The position numbers were made by a program, and so were the translations under genes. A DNA stretch of 36,620 nucleotides, taken from IMG/VR virus record IMGVR_UViG_3300037847_002688, positions 13,101 to 49,720 of that record, one strand, 5' to 3'. Under the pieces are notes generated by a model, which searched no databases, was not told where the DNA came from, and saw only the letters and a program-made list of their open reading frames with translations. Positions within the stretch are counted from its first letter, which is position 1. Each line of letters begins with the position of its first letter. Positions 1-9,603 of the stretch are shown here, piece after piece. The stretch is from a virus.

Positions 1-2
1 CT

Positions 3-3000
3 ACAACAATTTCACAAGGTCAAACTGGTGTTTTTCTATTCGAGCCAGTATTAAGTGAATTTGGTGCCTCTGGTGATGATATAGTTAACGCAAAAGTTTC
101 AATTTTTGTTAATGAGTTTCTTCCGACTATGGGGACTTTCACCATAGAAAGTATGTCTATATCGTATGTTGAAAGTGTTTCAGGACTTACTGAAGCTTTT
201 TTACAGGATTTACAAAGTAATTTATCTAGCATTCAAGAAGATGTTGAGGCTGTAGATGAGACTGCGGAAATTGTTATAACAGATTTATCTTCTGGTCTTG
301 AGGTTGTTAGTGGGCAAATACAAGAGTATGAAGCTTTGTTGAATCAATTTAATACTTCCTCTTCCTTACTTCAAGCTCAAATACTGGAAGCTGTTGGTGA
401 GCTATCACAAACAAGCACTATAGATCAAGGTTATATTGATGGTGTAACACTTGCTTTTCAAAATAACCAAGCCAACCTTGATGATGATGTAGCTGCTTTA
501 ACTGATTTTACAAATTACATTCAAAATCAAATTGACAATGCAAGTAATTCTGACCCAGGAGAAGGTACGGGTGACACCGACCCAGCACAAGAAGGTGTTT
601 TATTTGAAATAGAGATAGACAGGGTAACTCCTATAATAACCACTAATTCAAGTGATACAACAAATGAGATTATGGAAGATGTTCTAGGCTACCCAAGCTA
701 CTCTTATAGATGGCATCTTTTTTTAACAAACGAAGATCTTTTTCCAGGTGAAAGACATAATTTTGGAGCTTACTGTGATAAAAATCATTTTATTGCTTCT
801 AATAGAACTCGACTTCAAGGTACTTTTGATTTTTGGAATGGTACCGTAGGACTTGATGGACCTCCATTTTTGAAAATTGTAAAAAATGCTATTAAGAGGA
901 GTTACCAGCAAGCTAATAATGTTTCCGAAGCAACTCTTGATCAGTATTTCTCAGGATCTGGAGATAGATATGATCCCGTTACGGGATACCTCTTGAATCC
1001 TGCTTCTTATAGTTTTACTTGTTATTTTTCAGGGGAAAATATACCAGTAATTGTCGACTTTCATAATGTAGATTACACTAATTATGCGACTGAAGTTACT
1101 CTTGATGGAAATCCTAATATATTTAATATTACTTGGGAGGATTTAGCATTAAGTAATTTTGGATTTAGTATTCGTGTTCTAGATAATAGAGGCGGGTGGG
1201 ACATTAAATCAGCAATAGTAATAAACAATGATTATACTGATGCAGTAAAAACTAGTCTATATGATTCAAGTTATAAATTGTTTGATATTGAGCAAATAAG
1301 TGAAGAAACTAGTATTGGTTGGGCAGACGCAACACACATTCGAAATACTTCTGACACAAATTCTGACTCATTAAACATTTCAGGTACAGTAACTAATTAC
1401 AATGCTCAAAGTCGCAGTATACCACAACCACAGCAGTCAGGTACTGTAGAAGGATTTGTTAGGGCAGCATCTTCTGATAACTATAACGCTTACAGCTTAG
1501 ATGTGCCATCAACGATGCCATCTTCAGATTCTGATATTATAGTAAATAAATCTATAGATGAAAAACCTACTATAACAAGGGGTGTTAGAAGATACATTTA
1601 TAACTCAATATTAAATACAGATAGGTCTGTTAGTTTAGCTAGTGAAGACTTTGTTTGTATTGGATCTTATGAAGATAAACCTTTAAGTAGGATATATTAC
1701 TTTGTTCATGACACCTCTGTGGATAATTTTGATTGTATACTAGAGTATGACCTAGCACTAGACAGTATTAAGACTGTATATCAAGATGGTAGAATAGGTT
1801 ATAATGGAGACGTAGAAGCTGTCCTTAACTTTAGTAGATCTAACTTAATTACAGGTGTTAATAAGGTTGACGATATTTTATATTTTACAGACAACCTTAA
1901 CAGACCTAGAAAAATTAATGTTGAGTTAGGTAAAAAGAACGAGGAAAATATACAAAATGCTGTTAGGGTTGAAGATGTATTCTTTCCTGGTGGATTTAAT
2001 AATTCAGCATTTTTATCTTTTGAAGATGAAAAGGTTAGGTCGTTTAAAGTCGGTGATAACGTGTTTTCACAGATTTTTGACGAAAATCAAATTCAATTTA
2101 ATGGTTGGTCTGAAGTTATTGGTATTGTTAGAAGAATATCAAATGATCCTATAACTGGATTTACCTTTAATGTTACTAGTGGTAGTAATACGATTACTGC
2201 TAGTCAATCAATACTTAGTGACAATACTTTGGCTCCAGGAGAGTTTATTGGGATTATGGATAATGATAACTTTCCTAGGTTCTTTAAAGTTATAGATAGA
2301 TCTGGACCTACAATAACAGTTGAATCACCACCTAACTTTACAGCAGCAGAAGCAAAGCCTTTAAATATATTAGTTGGTGAAGGTGAAGATAGTATAGAAA
2401 CATCTATAGGAGGACTACTAACTAACTGTCCTTTTGAGTCTGGTGCTGTAGCTTCAGGTATTTTAATGCAGGCAGATCCTGATGACGCCTACTCACCTTT
2501 AATTAGCTTTGGTAAATATGACGACAAAGTAAAATATTTAGACGCTGTTAAACATCAACCTGAGTTAAGACCTCAGACTGATTTAAGTCTTGACACTTCA
2601 TCTAAAAAGAATAATATATTAGATAATTTGTTTCAGTTTAAATACAGGTACACTCATTACGATAATGAAAACACCTCATACAGTGGAATATCTGACATAA
2701 AACCAGATATGGTATTTTCAAGAAATGTTCCTATAAAAGTTGATGATTATTCTAATATAAAAAACGTTATTGATGTAGAGTATTTTGACACCATATCAGA
2801 TGTTAAAAAAATAGAAATAGTAGCTAGAACAGGAAATGATGGTGAGTTTGTTTTAGTAGATACTGTTCAAAATAACTTTATTACTTATTTGAAGAACATT
2901 AAGAATAGTGTTATATCGGAGCCTGCTTTTTACTTTGACGTACCTAAGTCTATAATTAAGTTTAAGAATAATGGTGTCTATCCTTTTGTAGATAGAGCTG

Positions 3001-6000
3001 ATTCTAACAAACTATTTGACTCTGTTCCTAAGCTTGCTAAAGCACAAACAATGTTATCTAACAATAGAATTGCTTATGGTAACATAGTTGAAGGATTTGA
3101 TAATACACCTATAGTGGTTGAGAGTGAGTTTTTAAATGAAGATAATTCTGTTGTTGAGTCTTTTACTTCAGAAGTGGGTGTGTTTTTTGATACTTCTTCT
3201 GCTTCTGCGGTAACTGATCTAACTGCTGGAAGTGGTAACAATCCTAACAGTGATGCTGACGCAAGTCCTTTAGCTGATGCTATTCAAGGTTCTTCTGGAG
3301 ACTCATCATGGAGTGCTAGTAGTAACGCTTCTTGTGTAGTTAGTTTCTTTATAGACTTATCTGGGATTAGCTTTAATGATTCAAGCTCTCAATTTATAGA
3401 TATAAATTTAGGGTGGGGGATAAAAAGAAGTCCAGAACAATTTGCAAGCCCAATGAAAAGATCTGGTAAGCTTTTAATGAGTGTTGACCTAACAGGTGCG
3501 TCAACAATAAATCAGGTTAGAGAAAGAATTATAGAGGAATTTGATGGTGGTCAGTTTCAAGGAGGAGCTAGTTTAACATCTTCTAATATTGATCAAGCAA
3601 ATCAGTCAGGTTTACTGGATCTTAAACTTACAATATCTGGTGTCAACATGATAAAAGTTAAGTGGATATGTAAACCAAATGATTCTGTTGGAGAAGGGCA
3701 AGGACTTACTTTTGGATGGGAAAATTCTTTTGATGGATTTATTTTAACTAGAACTAAAAATAACGTTGTTTTTACTAGTGGATCTGCTTCATCTAACTCT
3801 TTTAAGAAGGGTGCTTTTCATGATTTTGGTATAGCTTATTTTGACGAGACAAACAGATGTTCTTTTGTAAATGTAGCTCCTAATTTTGGATCTAATATTG
3901 AGCTAAAAGAAGGTTTTGGCGAACCTTCTATTAATGTTAATTTAAATGGTACTAGGTGTTATAATCCTTTTGTTACTGAAGGTGATGTTCTACCTGGTCA
4001 GGTTTCTAGTGTTAGCTTTAATATATACAATAAACCTCCTAAATGGGCAACTCATTATCAAATGCTTTATGCTGGTAACACTTCTGTTGCAGAGTTTGTT
4101 CAAATTACAATAAATGATGTTGTTGCTGGAGGTGGTAACGATACTCAGATGTATTTATCTATAAACTCTTTAAAGGCAGAAAACTTAGGGTACGTAGATT
4201 CTTCTGGTGCTCTTATAGATTTTGATGCTACTAAGGGTGATAGAATTAGATTTATTAGTTGCAAGGTTGGTGATGATAGAAAGTTATTTAAAGATTATTT
4301 AGATTTTGAAATTACAGGATTTGATTTTCACGATGCAGATAACCCAATATCAGACACAGTTAACGGAAGTGGATTTTATATAAGAATTGCAAATCCAGAA
4401 AGTACCTCTATAAATATTGAAGGTGGAGGGCTTGTTGACATAGCCCACTCAGGATCATTTGTTTTAGCTAATACTGGTTATAATGGACTTATAGCTGAGA
4501 TATACAGACCTAGATTAAATCAAGAACAAGAAAACTTGGTTTATTACGAGATTGGTGATAAAATAGAAATTGGAAAACATGGTGAGGTAGATAGATACCA
4601 TAGTGGTCAGGTAAATCAAGTTGCTGAATATTTTTACGACAAAGATGTAAACACAGAGGTTTCTTTAAGTCCTGCTACAGTAACTTTAGATGGTGGAGAT
4701 GTTTATATTAAATTTAGAAGAATGGTTACAAATACATCTGGAGGTAGTGGTACTGGTTTAGGATCAACTATAGAGGCTTTTACTTGTGAAGACTATTTCT
4801 TAAATGATTTTCATAGAACTAACCACTACGACAAAGGTCGTATAAACGTAGTTAACAACAACTCAGAAGAAAGAAGACTTAAAGCTTCTGTATTCTTCTC
4901 TGAGCCTTATGTAAGCACAGGTGCTATAAACGGTTTAAGTAACTTTAACTTAGCAAACACACCTTACTTTGATTATAATAAAGACTTTGGGTCTATTCAA
5001 TATTTAAGTAATCAAAATAACGACTTAATTATATTTCACGAGAGTAAGGTTGGTAGAGTTTTAGTAGGTAAAGATATACTTAACACAGCTTCAGGAGAAG
5101 GTTTAGTTTCTTTATCTAACAAGATTATAGGTGATTATGCTATAGTTTATTCAGGTCAGTATGGTTGTAGTTTAAATCCTGAATCTGTAATAAAACAAGG
5201 TAACGTATTCTATTTTACAGATATACAAAGAGGATCTGTTCTTAGACTATCTAATGATGGTATTACAGTTATATCTGATAATGGTATGAAGGATTACTTT
5301 AGAGACCTGGGTGAAATGTTCTTAAAGTATAATCCAGAGTACAATGACGATTTAGAGTTTACTCCTTCTATTGTTGGTGGTTATGATCCTAAATATAATG
5401 AGTATATAGTTACATTCCCTTCAATAATTAGCAATCCAGACTCTGGTTACACAAGTGAAACTTATGTTTGGAGTGATAGCATCGCTACTTGGGATGAGAT
5501 AACAACTAAACCTGAAAACGCTTTTGATGATAAGGTTGTTATATTTAACCCTGTTACTGTAGCATTTAGTGAAGAGTCAAATAGATGGACATCTTTCTAC
5601 TCTTATATTCCTGAGTATTACTCTAAAGTTAATAGACAGTTTGTTACCTTCAAGCAAGGTAGATTATACAGACATAACGATTCAGATAAATACTCTAGAA
5701 GTACTCAATCGTATAATAAGTTTTATGGTAATAACAACCTATCATATATTGACTTTGTATTTAACGCAGAACCTTCATCTATTAAGACTTATAACGCTTT
5801 AGCTTTAGAGAGTGATACAAAATTTATTACAGGTTTATTCTCTAATATGGGTCAGCACTATGGTGGTTATGATGAAGTTATAACTACAAACATTGCTTTC
5901 AAAAAAGTTAGAGGTAAGTGTAGTAATGTTTCGGTTGCTTCTGCTTTTGAAATACAAGGTATAGACACTAAATTTTATGAAGACGTATCTCCAGGTGATT

Positions 6001-6809
6001 TAATTAAAGTTATTGGAAACTCATCTGAAGAACAACACATAGTATCTAAAGTAATATCAAATACCTTAATAGAGGTTGAAGAGGAGGTAAGTCTGACTTT
6101 AAATAATAACACCATGTTAGTTATTGATTATAAAACCAAGGAGGGTATACAATATGCTGATATTCCGTTCTGCACATCTGATATAGAGTCTAGGGAAGAT
6201 AACCTTAATTTTGGTGACGGATCAGATATACAGGGTGTTGGTGTAGTTTCAGGTTTAGATGATGATGGAGAAAACTTGTCTATACTTACAAAACTAACAA
6301 CACTTGCAAATCTTAACAAACAGATACCACCAAGTGATATGGTTAATGGAGCAAGATATGTTGTAACATACATAGCTGAAGGGGAAGAAGATTTAATTGG
6401 TGCTTCTGACTCATCTTACGATCCTGATGAATCATCTATAGGTAACATTATAATACATAATGGTGTATCTTCAGCTACAGATAGTTTAGTTATGAGTGCC
6501 GATCTTAGATTGTACATTAAAAAACTTGATGGAACAACTGAATTTTTAGGATACCCATACTCGATAACTTCTGGTACTTTTAATGAAGAAAGTGCAACTA
6601 AAATACGTATTGCTGGAAGTTATGCTTATGACTCTAGTTTTGATGGAGGCTTTTTATTCATGACTAAAACGGGTTCTATAGAGGGTGAGAGAATGAAGGG
6701 TAGCTATATGAGGGCTATATTAGCCACTAACTCTAATCAGTCTAAAAAGAAGTTTAATCTTTACGCTGCAAACGCAGACGTAGACAAGAGTGAGCTTAGT
6801 AATAAATAA
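3..6809 (+). CDS. Giant virion protein, tail/stabilisation-like (5' end outside window)
   Basis: The frame is open from base 3, so the gene starts upstream of the window; the first in-window ATG at 129 is internal. At least 2268 residues remain. The N-terminal part (about 180-540) is a long heptad-like stretch rich in Gln, Leu and Asp that reads as coiled coil. The middle (about 1600-1950) has alternating beta-type blocks such as YYFVHD, LITGVNKVDD and YFTDNLNRPRKINV. Further on come NNRIAYGNIVEGFDN (about 3060-3105), YGCSLNPESV (about 5160), FYFTDIQRGSVLRLS (about 5209-5253) and FYGNNNLSYIDFVFN (about 5720-5765). I associate this pattern with the very large gp10-like or stabilisation proteins of crAss-like and other Bacteroidota phages, which form part of the tail hub. 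It is first in a co-directional block with three other virion genes. The virion role is well supported; the exact position in the tail is inference. Confidence 0.72.
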   Translation, partial: TTISQGQTGVFLFEPVLSEFGASGDDIVNAKVSIFVNEFLPTMGTFTIESMSISYVESVSGLTEAFLQDLQSNLSSIQEDVEAVDETAEIVITDLSSGLEVVSGQIQEYEALLNQFNTSSSLLQAQILEAVGELSQTSTIDQGYIDGVTLAFQNNQANLDDDVAALTDFTNYIQNQIDNASNSDPGEGTGDTDPAQEGVLFEIEIDRVTPIITTNSSDTTNEIMEDVLGYPSYSYRWHLFLTNEDLFPGERHNFGAYCDKNHFIASNRTRLQGTFDFWNGTVGLDGPPFLKIVKNAIKRSYQQANNVSEATLDQYFSGSGDRYDPVTGYLLNPASYSFTCYFSGENIPVIVDFHNVDYTNYATEVTLDGNPNIFNITWEDLALSNFGFSIRVLDNRGGWDIKSAIVINNDYTDAVKTSLYDSSYKLFDIEQISEETSIGWADATHIRNTSDTNSDSLNISGTVTNYNAQSRSIPQPQQSGTVEGFVRAASSDNYNAYSLDVPSTMPSSDSDIIVNKSIDEKPTITRGVRRYIYNSILNTDRSVSLASEDFVCIGSYEDKPLSRIYYFVHDTSVDNFDCILEYDLALDSIKTVYQDGRIGYNGDVEAVLNFSRSNLITGVNKVDDILYFTDNLNRPRKINVELGKKNEENIQNAVRVEDVFFPGGFNNSAFLSFEDEKVRSFKVGDNVFSQIFDENQIQFNGWSEVIGIVRRISNDPITGFTFNVTSGSNTITASQSILSDNTLAPGEFIGIMDNDNFPRFFKVIDRSGPTITVESPPNFTAAEAKPLNILVGEGEDSIETSIGGLLTNCPFESGAVASGILMQADPDDAYSPLISFGKYDDKVKYLDAVKHQPELRPQTDLSLDTSSKKNNILDNLFQFKYRYTHYDNENTSYSGISDIKPDMVFSRNVPIKVDDYSNIKNVIDVEYFDTISDVKKIEIVARTGNDGEFVLVDTVQNNFITYLKNIKNSVISEPAFYFDVPKSIIKFKNNGVYPFVDRADSNKLFDSVPKLAKAQTMLSNNRIAYGNIVEGFDNTPIVVESEFLNEDNSVVESFTSEVGVFFDTSSASAVTDLTAGSGNNPNSDADASPLADAIQGSSGDSSWSASSNASCVVSFFIDLSGISFNDSSSQFIDINLGWGIKRSPEQFASPMKRSGKLLMSVDLTGASTINQVRERIIEEFDGGQFQGGASLTSSNIDQANQSGLLDLKLTISGVNMIKVKWICKPNDSVGEGQGLTFGWENSFDGFILTRTKNNVVFTSGSASSNSFKKGAFHDFGIAYFDETNRCSFVNVAPNFGSNIELKEGFGEPSINVNLNGTRCYNPFVTEGDVLPGQVSSVSFNIYNKPPKWATHYQMLYAGNTSVAEFVQITINDVVAGGGNDTQMYLSINSLKAENLGYVDSSGALIDFDATKGDRIRFISCKVGDDRKLFKDYLDFEITGFDFHDADNPISDTVNGSGFYIRIANPESTSINIEGGGLVDIAHSGSFVLANTGYNGLIAEIYRPRLNQEQENLVYYEIGDKIEIGKHGEVDRYHSGQVNQVAEYFYDKDVNTEVSLSPATVTLDGGDVYIKFRRMVTNTSGGSGTGLGSTIEAFTCEDYFLNDFHRTNHYDKGRINVVNNNSEERRLKASVFFSEPYVSTGAINGLSNFNLANTPYFDYNKDFGSIQYLSNQNNDLIIFHESKVGRVLVGKDILNTASGEGLVSLSNKIIGDYAIVYSGQYGCSLNPESVIKQGNVFYFTDIQRGSVLRLSNDGITVISDNGMKDYFRDLGEMFLKYNPEYNDDLEFTPSIVGGYDPKYNEYIVTFPSIISNPDSGYTSETYVWSDSIATWDEITTKPENAFDDKVVIFNPVTVAFSEESNRWTSFYSYIPEYYSKVNRQFVTFKQGRLYRHNDSDKYSRSTQSYNKFYGNNNLSYIDFVFNAEPSSIKTYNALALESDTKFITGLFSNMGQHYGGYDEVITTNIAFKKVRGKCSNVSVASAFEIQGIDTKFYEDVSPGDLIKVIGNSSEEQHIVSKVISNTLIEVEEEVSLTLNNNTMLVIDYKTKEGIQYADIPFCTSDIESREDNLNFGDGSDIQGVGVVSGLDDDGENLSILTKLTTLANLNKQIPPSDMVNGARYVVTYIAEGEEDLIGASDSSYDPDESSIGNIIIHNGVSSATDSLVMSADLRLYIKKLDGTTEFLGYPYSITSGTFNEESATKIRIAGSYAYDSSFDGGFLFMTKTGSIEGERMKGSYMRAILATNSNQSKKKFNLYAANADVDKSELSNK

Positions 6810-6823
6810 TAAAAAAAAATTAG

Positions 6824-6831
6824 TACATTTG
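6824..6831 (+). promoter_or_regulatory. Possible -7 box (TACATTTG) before the 422-residue virion gene
   Basis: TACATTTG matches the Bacteroidota -7 consensus TAnnTTTG and lies 15 nt before the ATG at 6847, in the only sizeable gap of the late block. No TTTG is seen 19-21 nt upstream, so this is a weak call. The gene may simply be read through from upstream. Confidence 0.3.
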
Positions 6832-6846
6832 TAAAAATTCAAATTA

Positions 6847-8115
6847 ATGGCACGTAGAGTAAAACCAAAGATAAAATATAACAAGAAAAAGAAATCACCT
6901 AAAGCATTCGTTGGAGCTGCAACAGCAGCTATTGGTTTAGGAAAATCTATATACGGAGCTGTTCAAGCTAGTAGAGCTAGAAAGGCAGAGAGAGCTTTTG
7001 ATAAGAGTAGGTTAGAGAGAGGAGTTAGCTCTGCAACACAAAAGATGGCTGATCAACCTATAGATCAAAGTTATATAAATCAACTTCAACAACAGCAGGC
7101 TGCTGATAGAGCATCTGCTATGGGTGCTTTAGCTAAGGATCCTAGAAATGTTTTAGCAGGGGTTCAGGCTTTAGAAGGGCAAGCTGCAAAACAAAGAACA
7201 GATCTTTTAGGTATGCAGCAGGATGCTAAAACTAGAGCTATGGAAAACCTAGCTAGAGAACAGCAAATGGCTGAAACTCAAAGACTAGGTGTTGCTGAAG
7301 CAGAACTTAAAGGTATACAAGCTGAAAAAGCTGCAGGTACTCAAAACATATTTGGTGGTATTGAAGATATAACTAGTGGTATTGGTGCTATGAATTTTGG
7401 CAGTCGTCAAAGAGCTGTAACTTTAGATCCTGTGGATCAAGTATCTAGTATAGATTATGATCAACCAGAAGCAAAGCTTAGAGGTGGGAAAATAACAGTG
7501 GAAAAAGGTGGTAAAATTGATTCTGAAGAGGGTGGAGTAACTCCTGGTAAATTTGATCATAGCACTAATAAAATAGACATGGTTCAAGATGGTGAGAAGA
7601 TTGGTGAGGCTACAGGTGGAGAGCTTATACTACCTCCTGATGATGTGAAAGAAATTAGAATGGCTTTAGATAAAGGAGATAAAGAATCTGCTTTTGAACT
7701 TATGGAAAGACTAGTTGCTAAATACGATAGTAACGTTATAGGTGATGATGATGATAGTGAAGCACAGGAAGGTGCTAAAGTTCAACAACCTACTGTACCA
7801 CCTTTAAATCAAGATAGAGCTCAGGAAATAACAAGGGTAATGAAAAGTAATGCTGATCAGGTTAGAAACGTTGGAGAGCTTCCTTTTGACCAGGATCCAA
7901 CAAACCCTGCAGGACTTGTTAAGTATGTTGGTGACAAGCTTTCTTTTGATATAGATTCAACTAATAAAGCTGAGATTGAGTTCATTAAAAACTACAGAGA
8001 CTTTCTTATTCAAGAAAAAGGAAGAGCTGACGCACCTAAGAAAGAGATGATGGGTGGTGGATATTTAGCTAAAGTAAAAGCTAGAATGGGCTCTTACATA
8101 AAATCAAAAATGTAA
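6847..8115 (+). CDS. Probable internal virion protein (TGGE motif)
   Basis: 422 residues. The N-terminus is very basic (residues 1-20), followed by a small-residue hydrophobic stretch (20-42). A long Ala/Gln/Lys-rich helical region (45-165) with likely coiled coil comes next. A Gly-rich part carries GGKITVEKGGKI (213-224), and GEATGGELILPPDDV (253-267) follows with a helix after it. The GG-K and GE-TGGE-P elements recur in internal or ejected proteins beside giant polyvalent proteins in Bacteroidota phages. The next gene starts 3 nt after the stop, so the two are translationally linked. An ejection or inner-core role is inference from neighbourhood and composition; no enzyme motif is visible. 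Confidence 0.6.
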   Translation: MARRVKPKIKYNKKKKSPKAFVGAATAAIGLGKSIYGAVQASRARKAERAFDKSRLERGVSSATQKMADQPIDQSYINQLQQQQAADRASAMGALAKDPRNVLAGVQALEGQAAKQRTDLLGMQQDAKTRAMENLAREQQMAETQRLGVAEAELKGIQAEKAAGTQNIFGGIEDITSGIGAMNFGSRQRAVTLDPVDQVSSIDYDQPEAKLRGGKITVEKGGKIDSEEGGVTPGKFDHSTNKIDMVQDGEKIGEATGGELILPPDDVKEIRMALDKGDKESAFELMERLVAKYDSNVIGDDDDSEAQEGAKVQQPTVPPLNQDRAQEITRVMKSNADQVRNVGELPFDQDPTNPAGLVKYVGDKLSFDIDSTNKAEIEFIKNYRDFLIQEKGRADAPKKEMMGGGYLAKVKARMGSYIKSKM

Positions 8116-8118
8116 AAC

Positions 8119-9588
8119 ATGGCTGGAGAAGGTTTATTTTTCACAGGGGTTGTTTTAAAAAATAATCGTGATTTAATTCAGGAGGAAGCTGTTAGAGAGC
8201 AACTAAGGCTTAGAAGGGAAGAGCTTGACCTTCAAAAGCAAGCTATAGCTGATGAAAGAGCAAAAGCTAGAAGGGAAAGACAAAAACCAGAGAGCTACAG
8301 TCTTGAATCTATAGATAGTAGGTTTATACCTAAATTTTCTGAAAACGTTGGATCTTATAAAAATTCAGTAGCTGAAAATCCAGATGACGAAGTTTCAAGG
8401 TCTAAAAATGAAACATCTCTTGGTAATGATCAGCAAATTTTAAAAAACATAACATCTGATTATCAAAATCTTGTTGAGTTATCAAAAGAAGGAAAGGATA
8501 AAAAGTTTTATAGAGATAGTCAAGGTGGGTACTTGTATGAGTACAACATGAATGAAATAGTTAAAGGGTATAATAATGGGGAAGATTTAGTTCAACTTTT
8601 AAATAAATTCCCCTTAAATTATGATGATATATCTGATGTAACTAAATTTGAAAATCCTGTAGGTGCAAAGACAAGCGACTTTATTGAAAATCAAAAAGCT
8701 GTCGAAGAAATAGATGGCGTTCAGTATCCTTTCTCTAAAGGTGTTCAAGAAAAAACAAGAAACTTTATAATACAAAATTCTACTCCTAATCCTGATGGTT
8801 CATTTGATGATCCTAATTTTGAGATGATGATGGTGGGGGGTCAAAATATTGACTTTGTTAATTCAGGTCCTGCAGATCCAAGATTTATGTTTGGTCTTAG
8901 TAAAGGCTACTCAGATGTTGGGGAATCTTTTTACAAAAAAATAAACCCTAAGTCTGGAGAAGGAGTTTTTGATCCTAATCTTTACAAAGAATTTCAAGAG
9001 TTTCTTGTTAATGAAATGATTAAACTTGAGAAATCTAAAAATCCACCAGTTCGTGTTTTCAGAAAAACCACTGGAGAGGGTGGTGAACAAGGTGATACCC
9101 TTACTGAAAAAGATTTATCTTTAATAACTGCTGAGCCAAAAAACGTTGACCAAGTTAACGGTTTAGAATTAAAGCTTGATGCTAATCAAGTTTCTACAGT
9201 TACAATTCCAAATGTTGAAGTAACCCTTAATGATCTTAAAGCTGTGCCAGGTCAGAATTTAGGTAGTGAAACAGAAGAAGAATCTGTTATAGCTAACTTA
9301 GAATATTTTGATCCTGGAGCTGAATCTTTTAGAGCTGACGTTAAAAGAATAACTGTGCTTAATGACGCAAACTCTACCCCTGTAGCTGAGGTAGATCATA
9401 ATGGTAAGAGAATGTTAGTTCCTTTATATTTAGTACATTCAGAGGTTGAAAAGAAATTTAAAACAGGATCTGAGGGTGCTAAGTTAATACAGTACTCTAG
9501 AGAGTTTTATAAGAATGAGATTCTAGAGAGACAAGATGCTGAGAAAGGTAAATCACCTGCAGAGGGAGATGCTTTATTCAATCAATAA
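8119..9588 (+). CDS. Virion-associated protein of unknown function
   Basis: 489 residues. The N-terminal 60 residues are a charged helix rich in Arg, Glu and Gln (coiled coil likely). The rest is mixed and acidic, without a motif I recognise. It lies between the TGGE protein and the giant polyvalent protein, with gaps of 3 and 15 nt, so it probably belongs to the same internal-virion or ejection set. There is no signal peptide or membrane segment. Function is inferred from position only. Confidence 0.5.
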   Translation: MAGEGLFFTGVVLKNNRDLIQEEAVREQLRLRREELDLQKQAIADERAKARRERQKPESYSLESIDSRFIPKFSENVGSYKNSVAENPDDEVSRSKNETSLGNDQQILKNITSDYQNLVELSKEGKDKKFYRDSQGGYLYEYNMNEIVKGYNNGEDLVQLLNKFPLNYDDISDVTKFENPVGAKTSDFIENQKAVEEIDGVQYPFSKGVQEKTRNFIIQNSTPNPDGSFDDPNFEMMMVGGQNIDFVNSGPADPRFMFGLSKGYSDVGESFYKKINPKSGEGVFDPNLYKEFQEFLVNEMIKLEKSKNPPVRVFRKTTGEGGEQGDTLTEKDLSLITAEPKNVDQVNGLELKLDANQVSTVTIPNVEVTLNDLKAVPGQNLGSETEEESVIANLEYFDPGAESFRADVKRITVLNDANSTPVAEVDHNGKRMLVPLYLVHSEVEKKFKTGSEGAKLIQYSREFYKNEILERQDAEKGKSPAEGDALFNQ

Positions 9589-9603
9589 TAAAATTTACAT
9601 CTA